Source: Gigaspora margarita
Lineage: Eukaryota; Glomeromycota; Glomeromycetes; Diversisporales; Gigasporaceae
Direction of reading: 5' to 3'
Assembly (NCBI GenBank): GCA_009809945.1
Contig: WTPW01002195.1
Span: forward strand, 45,470-109,469
Length of the DNA stretch: 64,000 nt
The position numbers and the translations under genes were made by a program. Below, piece by piece: positions 12,651-23,934 of the stretch. Under the pieces are notes generated by a model that saw only the letters and a program-made list of their open reading frames with translations, made no database searches and had not been told where the DNA came from. Within the stretch, counting starts at the first letter, position 1, and the number at the start of each line of letters is the position of its first letter.

Positions 12651-12873
12651 TAGTATTGGAAATTACATGTTCAAAGTGTTCACAGAAGCATAAATTTTTT
12701 AAAAAAATCAAAGTTTTTTTTTATTTTACTGTATGTTCATATTTGTGAACATATATAATTTTTTATTTAATTAATAAAACCTTATTTGTGATCATTTATT
12801 TTTTTAATGTGAACATAGCAAAAAAATATATATGTTCACAAAATCATTATTTTTTTTTAAATTTCCAACACTG
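12651..12873. mobile_element. hAT-like MITE, ~223 bp
   Basis: Ends TAGTATTGGAAATT / AATTTCCAACACTG. Flanks ATTCAAAC and GTTCAAAT match at 6 of 8 positions, consistent with an aged 8-bp duplication. The interior has inverted TGTTCACA/TGTGAACA motifs. Confidence 0.6.
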
Positions 12874-13157
12874 GTTCAAATAGTCCAAATGACATCACTG
12901 CTTAACATATATGCATTGCTTAGAATTGCTACTTTCTAGAAAAATTACTATTCTAAAATAATTTCTTAAAAAATAAAATACAGTAACAGGTAATTATATA
13001 CAGTATTTATTATTGTAATGTTTATATTCAAAATTATTAAACAATTATATAATAAAGTACAAAATTATAAAAAATTTTTTAAGCTTTTAATAAAAGTTAT
13101 AGAGAAAATATGTATTCATAACTTTAATAATGATAAAATTATTAAAATAAACTTAAG

Positions 13158-13185
13158 AAATAATAATAATAATAATAATAATAAT
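13158..13185. repeat. (AAT)n microsatellite
   Basis: An uninterrupted run of AAT units lies in A+T-rich DNA. Confidence 0.9.
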
Positions 13186-13849
13186 AAACAAGTATCAGTA
13201 CTGTAATTTATATTTTACAATTATAATTAAAATACAAATTACTCGTTAATAACTTTACACTAATAAAAATTTAGAAATGGGATTTTATTAAAAATATTTC
13301 TTAGTAAAATTTTATATCAAATTTAAAAATTTATATATATATTTATTCTATAGGCATGAAAAAAAATCCCAATGGTCTCACTTTTAATAATTTAAAAAAA
13401 TCCCAATGCTACCCACTCTAGGCCTATATAAAATCATTATTACTACAATAATGAATCTAAAGTTTACAATATCTGTCTTGTCAGCATAAACAAACGATCA
13501 TTCAGATGAGTAGAGTCCGGCAAAAACCGCAGTCTAGTCCAATTTTTTGAACTGGTTCAAGTGGTTCCCGGTTCATAATTTAAGACCGGTCTTACAGCTA
13601 TTATAATTCCTGGGACACCTGTCAAAATTTGCCAAGCATGGTAAAATTATTGATTTCGGCATGATCCGTATACAGTATAAAGTAATAAAAATAAAAGCTA
13701 TTTTTGTATCAATAAACCTTATAAAAAAGACTTGACTTTTATAACAAATTTGTTACACAAATAATGTATCTCAGATTGTGATTCACACGAATATCAGTTA
13801 TGTTTAGTGAACGTGATTGTTCTGAAGCGACATAAGTTTTCAAATATAT

Positions 13850-13954
13850 TTATATTTTTGAAAGTGCTTGAGAAATCCGACTTATAGAAGACTTGTTAAC
13901 ACCTAAGTGTTTGGCAATTTTTCGAACTGATAAGCCTTCTAAATTTTTTTTCAT
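13850..13954 (-). pseudogene. Tc1/mariner transposase helix-turn-helix fragment
   Basis: The 34-codon minus-strand reading frame contains GLSVRKIAKHLGVNKSSISR, a textbook helix-turn-helix of Tc1/mariner N-terminal DNA-binding domains. It ends in TAA directly after the first helix-turn-helix; no second HTH or DDE catalytic part is found on either side. It is a truncated relic. The upstream ATG at 13952-13954 is only the first Met in the frame. Confidence 0.6.
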
Positions 13955-14052
13955 CGCGAAGATGATTGAAAGTATCATATTTCTGTATTCAACCAGAAAT
14001 ATGCATATCGATATATGATTTTATAATACTGTATATAATATTTTTATCCAGC

Positions 14053-14164
14053 AGGTACTATGTATACACTGAAGGAAAATTTTTACATTATTTCTGCAAA
14101 TTTTATAAAAAAATTTGCGAAAGTAATATAAAATTCTTTTCATAAGTGTATACATAGTATTTGC
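14053..14164. repeat. Foldback palindrome, ~112 bp
   Basis: ACTATGTATACACT and AGTGTATACATAGT arms, with AATTTGCGAAA-type inner arms, enclose a short A+T loop. Probably a MITE. Confidence 0.65.
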
Positions 14165-14717
14165 CAAATAATGCCAGATAACAAGAAACAATTTACTGTA
14201 GGATTAGTTTTGATAATAAAAGAAACATGTTTTTGCTAAATATGTTTACATTATATTTATTATATTAACAATATTATTATTATATGATCTAATTAGTACT
14301 GTATATAATAAATATATATTATGAATATATTTATTAAACATATAATAATTATATTTTTTTCTTTCTGTTAACTCTTTTATATCTTCATTGCTAATCTATT
14401 TATTATATAGATACAATATCTGTTATTAATCTAATAATAATAATAATAATATAATAAAATAAAGAAATTGCAATATTTTAATAATATAATAATGACATTA
14501 ACAAACAATCAAAAAAAAATAATAATTATAATATATTTGCTTACTAGGTCTGAAGGCCGGGTGTTGCCATGGGCTAGAGGTTTTAATTTTTTTCTTTATT
14601 TTAGTTTTTAATTGTTTTTTATATTTTAGTTTTGTATTTAATTAGATTCTAGTTTATATATTATATATGATTAAATAATTTTAGATTTTATAATTATTAG
14701 ATTAAAGTTATATATAT

Positions 14718-15028
14718 TAAAACCCTCTCAAAACTCAACATAATGAAAACTGACCCTAACCCTAACCTTTAGGCCTTATGGTTAAGTTAGGGCCTCATGA
14801 TTATTAGTTTAAAGATATATATATTAAAACTCTACCCAAAGCTCAACATAATAAGAAATGATCTAACCCTAACCTTTAGGCATAATGGTTATTTTAGGCC
14901 TTATGGTTATTAGGTTATAGGTATATATATTAAAACCCCCCTCAAAACACATAATGAAAACTGACCCTAACCCTAACCTTTAGGCCTTATGATTATTTTA
15001 GCCTTATAATTATTAGATTAAAGGTATA
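14718..15028. repeat. Three ~105-bp tandem repeats with CCCTAA-like motifs
   Basis: Each unit has TATATATTAAAAC, CTCAACATAATGA and CTAACCCTAACCTTTAGGC. H2 holds two units at the equivalent place (38150-38360). The CCCTAA motifs are internal to a transposon, so they are not a telomere. Confidence 0.8.
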
Positions 15029-15257
15029 TATATTATTTTTATTAATTATAAATATAAATTAAATTAAATAATAATACTTTTAAAAATATTTAAAATATTT
15101 ACAAATTAATTAAATTAAATAATAGTACTTTTAAATTATATACAAATTAATTAAAAAATAATACTTTTAAAACTATATACAAATTAAATAAATATAAATA
15201 GTATTTTTAAACCTATATACAAATTAAAATTAATTAAATAAAATACTTTTAAAAACT

Positions 15258-17863
15258 GGGTTTTTCTAAATATCTCTGGCCTTTTGACCAATTAAAGAAT
15301 GGGAAGATCACATGATTAAAAGTTCATGTGTTGATCCGATTGCTAATGCAAAATCGGCTATGCATCACAGAACTAAACAGATAAGTATAGATCATCTTGA
15401 TCTGTTTTTTTATTTTTTTATTTGTTTCTGTTTACTTGCCTTTGTTTTCTTCGCTTTACTGACAAATTTTTTTATTTTCTTTTTTATTCATTTATTTAGC
15501 TTGTTATCCTTCGTCGTGCTTTCGTAGTTGGTGTCATAGTTGGTATCATAGTTGGTGTCATAGTTGGTGTCGTAGTTGGTATCGTTGTTGGTGTGTATTG
15601 ATCTTGTATTCGTGGATGTGGTCTTTTGGGTGGTCTCATAGATGGTCTTTCATATTTCTCTGCTATTTTTGTGGGTGGTCTTATAGATATGGAATCATTA
15701 CTGTTCATTGTTAGTGTCATTGTTGCTAGTGCCTCCTTTCGTCGCTGATATTATTTGTCAGTCCTTTTTGTTGTTGGTGCTTTTTGTGTTAGTGTTAGTT
15801 AGTGTTAGTATTAATGTTAGTATTAGTTATATGAGGTTTAGTGTTAGTTAGTATTAGTATTAGTTATACGGGGTTTAGTATTAGTTAGTGTTAGTGCGGG
15901 GTTTAGTGTTAGGATTAAGTTAGATAGTAGTGTGAGATTATATAAGTATAGATACATATTAATTGTATAATAAATATGAAATAAATATAATTAAAGTAAA
16001 ATATGTATAGTATAAAAAACTTGGCATTTTTTAGGGTTAGGGGTTAAGATTAGAGGTTATAGAGTTTATATTAAACAAATATAAGAGGATTAAATAGAAT
16101 CCCATATTTCATTTTAATCTAATTTCATTATGGTCTGCGATATATAAAATCAGTTAATTTTATTGGGATGCATAGTACCAAGGAGATATAATATAGTATG
16201 GTACGGAAACGCAATTTAGAACGGATGCGATAAATTCATAATAGTACATATGGTTATAAAAGTTAATTTTTCTACTAACCCAACCCAAAAAAAAAGACTA
16301 TATTAGTGCTTACCCTAACCCTAACTATAAAGAATGTACTAACTGTCAAGTTTTTTATAATATACATGTTTTACTTTATTTATATTTATTTCATATTTAT
16401 TATACAACTAATACATATTCACATGTACATAATTTTGTGCTACTATCTAACTTAATCCTAACACTAAACCTGTATAACTAATACTAACGCTAACACTAAC
16501 TAACACTAAACCCTATATAACAAACACTAACACTAACACTAATACTATAACTCTAACCCCAAGCCCATTCTTTTAGCATATATAGCATGATACAGCACAT
16601 AGCAAAAACAACCCACCAAAGACTAAAAAGCACTAATGACGAAAAGGACTGATGAATAAAATCATCGATAAAAGGAGGCACCAGCAACAATGATACCAAT
16701 GACAAATGGTGATGATTCTATATCTATAAGACCACCCGCAAAAATGTTAGAGAAATACAAAAGACTACTTATCCCTTAGATTGTAGTAGGACACAGGCAA
16801 ATTTGCCTGCATTTTTGCACTTTTTTTGCTCTGATTTACTTTTTTTAAATATCAAGATAATTAAATAAAACTTTGTACAATTATATTTAAAAATAAGGAT
16901 TACTTTTTTGCAAAATTAGTTTTTATATTGTAAGAAAAAAATTTTAAGTTATATATAAGCTAAAAATAGATATCTTTAAAAAAAAAATTTTTTTAAAAAT
17001 TTTATCACAATTTCTCTATAATCTTATTTAGTTTTAGTTTTAAAGCTATAGTTCTTAAGACAATATTGTAGTTTATATAAAGGAAATAACTTTTATTATT
17101 GCAACTTTAATAATTTATTTGTAAAAATCAAGACTTGTATTAGAAGTAAAAGTTTTTTTTATAGACAGGAACATATGAAATTTAAGAAAATCTAAAGAAA
17201 AATTTTAATAGTAAAAATGCTAATACAAGAACTTTAAACTTTGATTATACTAAAGTTTTCTAATAATTTTAAAAAATTTTTATAACAAAGTTACTAAAAC
17301 AAAACTCAAAGAATATTTTTTACTTAGAAAAGGTATAGCTAAAATCAATATTTAAAATTTTATTAAATTATGCAGGCAAATTTGCCTGTGTTACAATCTA
17401 AGGGATAAGACCACCTGAAAGACCATATCCACAAACATAAAATCAACCTACAAAAATGTTAGAAAAATATAAAATGCTGAATCTAGAGGAAATCTAATGG
17501 CAACATCGACAACACCAACAATGATACCAACTACGACACCAACTATAACACCAACTATGACACTAACTATGATAGCACAACGAAGGATAACAAGCTAAAT
17601 AAATAAAAAAGAAATAAAAAAATCTGTTAGTAAAGCGAAGAAAGCGAAGGCAAGTAAAACAAAAACAAATAAAAAAAAATAAAAAACAGATCAAAATGAT
17701 TTATACTTATCTGTTCAGTTCTGTGATGCACAGCTGATTTTGCATCAGCAATCAGATCAACACATGAACTTTTTAATCATATGATCTTCCTGTTCTTTCA
17801 TTGATCAAAAGGCCAGAGATATATAAACTATATATCTCTGGCCAGAAATATTTAAAAAAACTC
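15258..17863. mobile_element. 2.6-kb foldback transposon with ~0.8-kb arms
   Basis: Ends GGGTTTTTCTAAATATCTC and its partner at 17840-17863 are inverted and flanked by the 8-bp duplication TAAAAACT (15250-15257, 17864-17871). Left arm about 15270-16040 and right arm about 16330-17825 are reverse complements, including a 12-bp period GTTGGTGTCATA minisatellite and GTTAGT repeats. Each arm encodes the same Pro/Thr-rich peptide (SISIRPP, EKY.RP): minus strand 15720-15496 and plus strand from about 16689. H2 lacks it, so it inserted after H1 and H2 separated. The 8-bp duplication suggests hAT-type mobilisation. Confidence 0.75.
16772..17405. mobile_element. TA-flanked MITE in the foldback right arm
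   Basis: Ends TCCCTTAGATTGTA / ACAATCTAAGGGA with adjoining AGGCAAATTTGCCT palindromes are bordered by TA on both sides. It interrupts the Pro/Thr-rich arm sequence that is continuous in the left arm. Confidence 0.75.
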
Positions 17864-18683
17864 TAAAAACTATATACAATAAATTAATTAAATAAAAATA
17901 CTTTTGAATTATATACAAACTATATAATATATTTTTAAATATATACAAATTCTAAAATATATACAAAATAAATAAAAATATATACAAAAAAAATACAAAA
18001 TATATACAAATCTATTATCTATAAAGGGTGTGACGATCTAGAGAAGTGTCCAGGTTGTCACCCCCCAAGTAGCAGGTCGAAAGTTCAAATCCCACTGACG
18101 ATGATAATGGAAATAGGCCTGTGTTATGGTAACTGTAGCTCAGATTAGTTGGGTGAGAAACCTGTAACCTTGGTTCCACCATCTTGAATGGGAGCTCTTG
18201 GGCGCAATAGTATTTGTTATACCGACAAATCCAAGGAACTAGAAAAATGAAAACCCGTTTGGGAAGTTCCGAATAAGGAGGTAGATTGGATCTCTGATGG
18301 TGCTACTATAAATAAGGTCAGTGCCAGGATCTGAACAAACCTTATAAGGGCAAGGGAGGTATCTAGCGGTTCGGGATCTGGACTGCAAGTGTCAGTATAA
18401 TGCAGATGCGCCGGTACTGAAAATTTATGGATAACTACGAAATAGGATGTGGCGATCTGATGGTACGAGTACATTCTAATTGGAGTGTACAAAATCTTCT
18501 GACCTCTCGAATTGAAGTCGGTGCGACAGGTCACTTCTGGGTGGGAAAGGTCGCTTTTGGGCAGACAATTACAAGCCAGAGGATGTTGGGCCAAGCTTAA
18601 AAGAACATAAATAGACAACAGATTAATAGGCGGCTTGTAGACCAGAGGGTTTAAATAGGCAACTTCTGTAGTTGGGTTGTAGG

Positions 18684-19852
18684 CAGTGAAGAATATTTAA
18701 TGTTCTCAATGTTCTCAAGAACATTCAAACAAATTTAAGAACACTACATTTAGAAATCATGTTCTCTATTGAGAACAAACTAAGAACATAAAATTTATAA
18801 TTTATGTTCTCATAAGATATATATAAAATTAAAAGTTTGCTATCTATTGCCACTAGTGATTGTTACTAGTATTATATGAATATAATCAGCTAATAGTATA
18901 TTATATGTATGTTTATTACCTATATTTCTGAAAATAAGCCACTTTTCTGGACGATTTTGGACACAAAAAATCTGGAGTAGCTTATTTTTGGATCAAATCG
19001 ATTTTTGGCCAATCGCAGAAAGTTGCTACATAGTAAAGGCCAAATTTTACTATGTAAATCAATTAATATCGCTTAAGTAAACTTATTTGAAGACTAAACT
19101 ACACCTATTCTGAAAGTTTCATCAAAATAGGAATACTTTTTATTATTTGACTTTTAATTTTTACGTTCAACGAATATATTTTGTTAATAAAATTTTAATC
19201 TTTTCGTTGAACGTAAAAAAAAATCCAATTAATAAAAAGTTTTTCAATTTCGTTGTAAATTCCAGGATATATGTATTTTGATCTACTGAATAAGTTTACT
19301 TAAGCGATTTTAATCGATTAGCTTAGTAAAATTTGGACTTTACTATGTAGCAACTTTTGTCGATCGTGGGGTAGCTTATTTTTGGATCAAAGATATTTTT
19401 ATATTTCTTGACCAAAAGAGGAGAGTAGCTTATTTTCAAAGGTAGCTTATTTTCAGCAATATATGGTATTGGTAAACACAATAATAGAATTTTTATAGTA
19501 ATTACTATAAAACTAAAACTATCTAGTAATGGAACTTACTAGAATTAGAAATTTAGATTGCTTAATTATCTTTTAATAATCAAGTTAATGGTTCTTATAA
19601 AAAAATTTAATTTTTTAACAAGCTTATAATTTTGGGCTAATTCTCCACATTTTTAATTATAGTTTATTCATTAGTAAATGCAATTTTAATTTTAAAAATT
19701 ATAATAAATAAATTTATTATAAATATTATATATTTTAAAAATTTTATTTTTAAAAAAATTATTATAATGCTCACTAAATTTTTTGTGAGAACATAAAATT
19801 ACAAATTTATGTTCTCAAAGAACAAAAAATTTTTTTCAGAAATTCTTCACTG
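18684..19852. mobile_element. Non-autonomous hAT, 1.17 kb, inside the SINE
   Basis: Ends CAGTGAAGAATATTT / AAATTCTTCACTG with the 8-bp duplication GTTGTAGG (18676-18683, 19853-19860). Subterminal GTTCTCA / TGAGAAC motifs repeat at both ends. The interior is non-coding and holds the TA-flanked element at 18919-19466. Confidence 0.85.
18919..19466. mobile_element. TA-flanked foldback element, family CCATATATT copy A
   Basis: Ends CCTATATTTCTGAAAATAAG / CTTATTTTCAGCAATATATGG are bordered by TA. Long inner arms (TTGCTACATAGTAAAG..., about 19022 and 19325) make a foldback. Related copies are at 30229-30544 and 45273-46388. TA duplication suggests a Tc1/mariner-type source. Confidence 0.8.
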
Positions 19853-21873
19853 GTTGTAGGCATGGCAGCTAGTGTAGAACCTTCCAGTGATGGTAAATGA
19901 CTAGGTCATTTGCTCAAATGACCAATGACCTAGAATGACCTTAAAATGACCGGTCATTATGGTCATTCAAATTTTGGGTCATTCGCAAATGACTCGTAAC
20001 CAAATGACATAGGTCATTTCGAGATGACCCAGGTCATTTGAGTCATTGGGTCATTATGCATGATTTATAATACAAATTACCTCATACCGATATAATTAAC
20101 AGTACATAGTTCGATAGAGTTTATATATGCACAATATATCGATACACATACCAATAATTTTGTAGTATAAGACAGTCAATTTTGTATAAAAGGAAAAGGA
20201 TAGCATTTGTCAACAAAAATAATAACGATAAATGTGTATCTAAGGCGAAGCAGTTGAATTAAATATAAAATCATTTTAATTGAAAGCGGAGAAATCAAGT
20301 ACCCCACAATAATTATTTAATGATAATTTCCTTATAATGAAAGAAGTTTACTAGAACCTGTTTATACAATTTGTGCTTTTTTTATTCGTGTATAATGTAT
20401 AAAGCTGCTAGAAACAGTTTGGCGAACTATAATTCACAAAGTAAAATAAATAAAAAAATATAATTCAAATAAAAAAAATAAATAAAGAAATAAAATAAAA
20501 ACGATAAATAAAATAAAAAAAATATTAAATATTATTAAAAAAAAAAAAATTAAAAAAAATTAGTATTAAATTAAAAAAAAAATACAGAACAAAAAAAAAT
20601 TAAAATATTTGTCTAGAGCAAAGGAGGTGTTGCATGACTGTAGAATTCATCAAGTCAGACGTTTTTCTCAAATGGAAACGGAAGGGTGAAAATGTATGTA
20701 CTGTACTAAAATTAGAAAAGAATTATTACACGGGTATGTTAATTTAGCATATATGGAAATTGGGCATTGTGTACTTCATAATTCTTGCTTTTGATCTTGT
20801 TTATCTCAGTTCTGATTTAGTTTATCTCTTTTTTTTCAATCCAGTAGCGAGTATTGTTCGTTCAAAAATAATGGGTAAAAAAGAACATAATTTTNGTGAT
20901 TTTTTTCAATTAGCGACTCCTGACAATCCAAAGGCCAATAAAAAGGCAGTTTGTCTATCATGTATTCAAAAATACACATTGCCTGTTGCACTTANGAATC
21001 CTGAATGCTTTGTTTNAAACAAGGCAAAATTATNCNNAAGTCACCTTAAAGATTGTCCAAATTTTAGAGCAGAATATAGTGCAGATGAAGTTTCAGAGAT
21101 TCTTGCACGATCTGTACCTGAAGATATTAAAAAAGTTACCAGAAAAAAAGCTGATGAAAAAGGTAACTAATATAAATAAATACAGTTAATTTATACAGTA
21201 CTGTATATTATATTAATTACTTGCCTTAACAAATCAATAGCAATCGAAGCTGAATCCGCATCTGAAAATNAAACTTCTACACTTGCTACAACCTCAAAAG
21301 CTAATTCGTTACTTACCAAAAAGTTCATTCCAAAAAAAAATTCTCAAACATCCCTTACTGGTTATACTTTGCGTTCACTATCCAATAAAGACAAGCTACA
21401 TTTTGAAAACCTGATATTACATATGATAGTGTCCAATGGCCTTTCTTTTACTTTTATGGAAAATCAGGAAACATGAGATGTTTTTGATTATGTTGCACCA
21501 AATTTAAAGTTGCCTAATCGACGAGCTATAAGTGATTGGATTCTTTCAAAATATTCTGAAAAGCTAACTGAGGAAATCTTGCAATATGCACATGCGGATA
21601 AAATTGGTGTAACTGCAGCATTTGATGGCTGGACGAACATTAAACAGGAGCATCTTTTTGGTATCATGTTGATCACTTCTAAAGGTGAAACTTTGGTCTG
21701 GAATGCGTGGGATATTAGTGATCAATGATCAAGAACTGAAAATGTAAAAGCTCTCATTAAAAATATCATGGATGATTCTGAATTAAAAGGTATAAAAATT
21801 AATTGTTATGTGTCAGATTCTGCCAGCGAGTATACAGCCGCAAGTTAAGTAATAATCACATTTATTATTAATT

Positions 21874-22243
21874 GCACATCTAAAATGATCGCACATCCAA
21901 AATGAGCAAAATTCTTTAAAATTCATTAATACTAGATAAGCATTTGTATTAAGGTTGTTAGCGCAACATATAGTGAAATTGTTCAAGAAAAATTTTTAAT
22001 TAAACACAGAAGGTGATTTCTTATGCAAATTTTTGAGAACTAACCGATTTTTGGCAAGACGAGCAAATTTTTTATCATGTAACATTTTACCTGATCTTGA
22101 AATCTGATTGGTAGTCTGTACTAACCTTGCATCAAGGAACCGTAAAATTTTGGATATTATTTAAATATTCCAAATTTTGTCAGGACCCTGCCTTGCAATT
22201 TTTTTAAAAAATACCTGATTACTGGCACATATTTCAGACGTGC
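21874..22243. mobile_element. MITE inside hAT transposase intron (copy 2)
   Basis: Same element as 6986-7376; 9-bp duplication TTATTAATT (21865-21873, 22244-22252). The left end is diverged (GCACATCTAAAATG). Confidence 0.85.
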
Positions 22244-22937
22244 TTATTAATTAAGTAAAAATGTAATCTAATTTTTTTTATTTATTCTTTTTTTTATTAT
22301 AGGCGTCAACTAAGAGTAGAGTATCCAAATAAGGTTTTTATGCCTTGNATGGCACATCAAATGAACTTGGTTTTTGGCGATATTTTTAAGGCATCTGATA
22401 CATTTAAAGCAATATCAAAAAAAGCAATACGTATTGTAAGCTATTTTCATTCATCTCCATATTTTACTGGACTATTGCGAAATGAACAAAGATCTTTCTA
22501 CGGACAAACTATTTCTCTTGTGACCCCTGGTGAAACACGTTGGAATAGTTTTTATTTTTGTTTTTACTCTGTTCTAAAAACTGAGTCCGCACTTAAAGTA
22601 TGTAAGATTTATTAGTTAAATAAAATAATAAAACATTTTTTTAATAATAGGCAAAATTTTTTATTATAATTAATTAGATGTTAGCTACGAAATTTTCACC
22701 AACCAAAATTGGGACAGCAAGTACTTCTCGAAGTGAACGGTCGCGACAATGATTTTTATCAGAAAACACTAATGTATCTAAAACGCTTTCGCCTGATATT
22801 ATATCAAATATAGAAGATCCACATTTTTGGATTCATCTATATGAGCTTCAGAATTTATTATTTCCGTTATGCAGTATTTTAAATAAGCTTCAAAAAGACA
22901 TCGTGAGGCTTTTTGAAATTGTGCATTGTTTTGGATA

Positions 22938-23934
22938 GATTATCAAGATTTTTGCAGATTATAATGATATTAATTTTTCTGATCACATAGTAACCCGATT
23001 AGAGAATTGGTGGGCGCAGTGGGAACAACCCTTACTCCTTTTGTCATTTGTTTTGCATCCAAAATATAGGCTTTCTAAATTTTCTTCTAGTATTCCGGGT
23101 CTCTCTTATTCACATTTTGGCCAATGGATAAACTATTATTACTATGCATGGTTTGATGAAACACCAACTCATATTTTGCGTGAATTCTTACTTTATCAAA
23201 GGGAGGTATTTCCTTTTAATAAGGAAACATATAATCAATTTAAGGAAGATATTATGGATTTTTGGGAATCAGCAAAAGGATTAGCACCAAAATTATCCCG
23301 ATTGGCACTACAATTATTTGGTATCTGTGTTAATGCCGCCTCAGTCGAACGTTTATGGTCATCTATGGGTTTTTTGCACACAAAACGTCAAAATCATTTA
23401 CCAGTACGTACATTATTGGATTTTTTTTTTTTTTTTNGATTATCAAGATTTTTGCAGATTATAATGATATTAATTTTTCTGATCACATAGTAACCCGATT
23501 AGAGAATTGGTGGGCGCAGTGGGAACAACCCTTACTCCTTTTGTCATTTGTTTTGCATCCAAAATATAGGCTTTCTAAATTTTCTTCTAGTATTCCGGGT
23601 CTCTCTTATTCACATTTTGGCCAATGGATAAACTATTATTACTATGCATGGTTTGATGAAACACCAACTCATATTTTGCGTGAATTCTTACTTTATCAAA
23701 GGGAGGTATTTCCTTTTAATAAGGAAACATATAATCAATTTAAGGAAGATATTATGGATTTTTGGGAATCAGCAAAAGGATTAGCACCAAAATTATCCCG
23801 ATTGGCACTACAATTATTTGGTATCTGTGTTAATGCCGCCTCAGTCGAACGTTTATGGTCATCTATGGGTTTTTTGCACACAAAACGTCAAAATCATTTA
23901 CCAGTACGTACATTATTGGATTTTTTTTTTTTTT
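22938..23934. repeat. 500-bp tandem duplication in hAT copy 2, single N at the junction
   Basis: 22938-23436 and 23438-23934 appear identical at exactly 500-bp spacing, joined after a poly-T run by one N at 23437. Copy 1 has one copy. The N and homopolymer suggest an assembly join rather than biology. Confidence 0.85.

Noticed and set aside
11714..12873. One hAT spanning CAGTGTTGG (11714) to CCAACACTG (12865)
   Set aside because: The flanking octamers (TATATATT-like and GTTCAAAT) do not match; the right end pairs better with 12651.
18217..18618. 133-codon minus-strand ORF
   Set aside because: It lies antisense within a SINE body; the related SINE at 36 kb does not preserve it as a recognisable protein.
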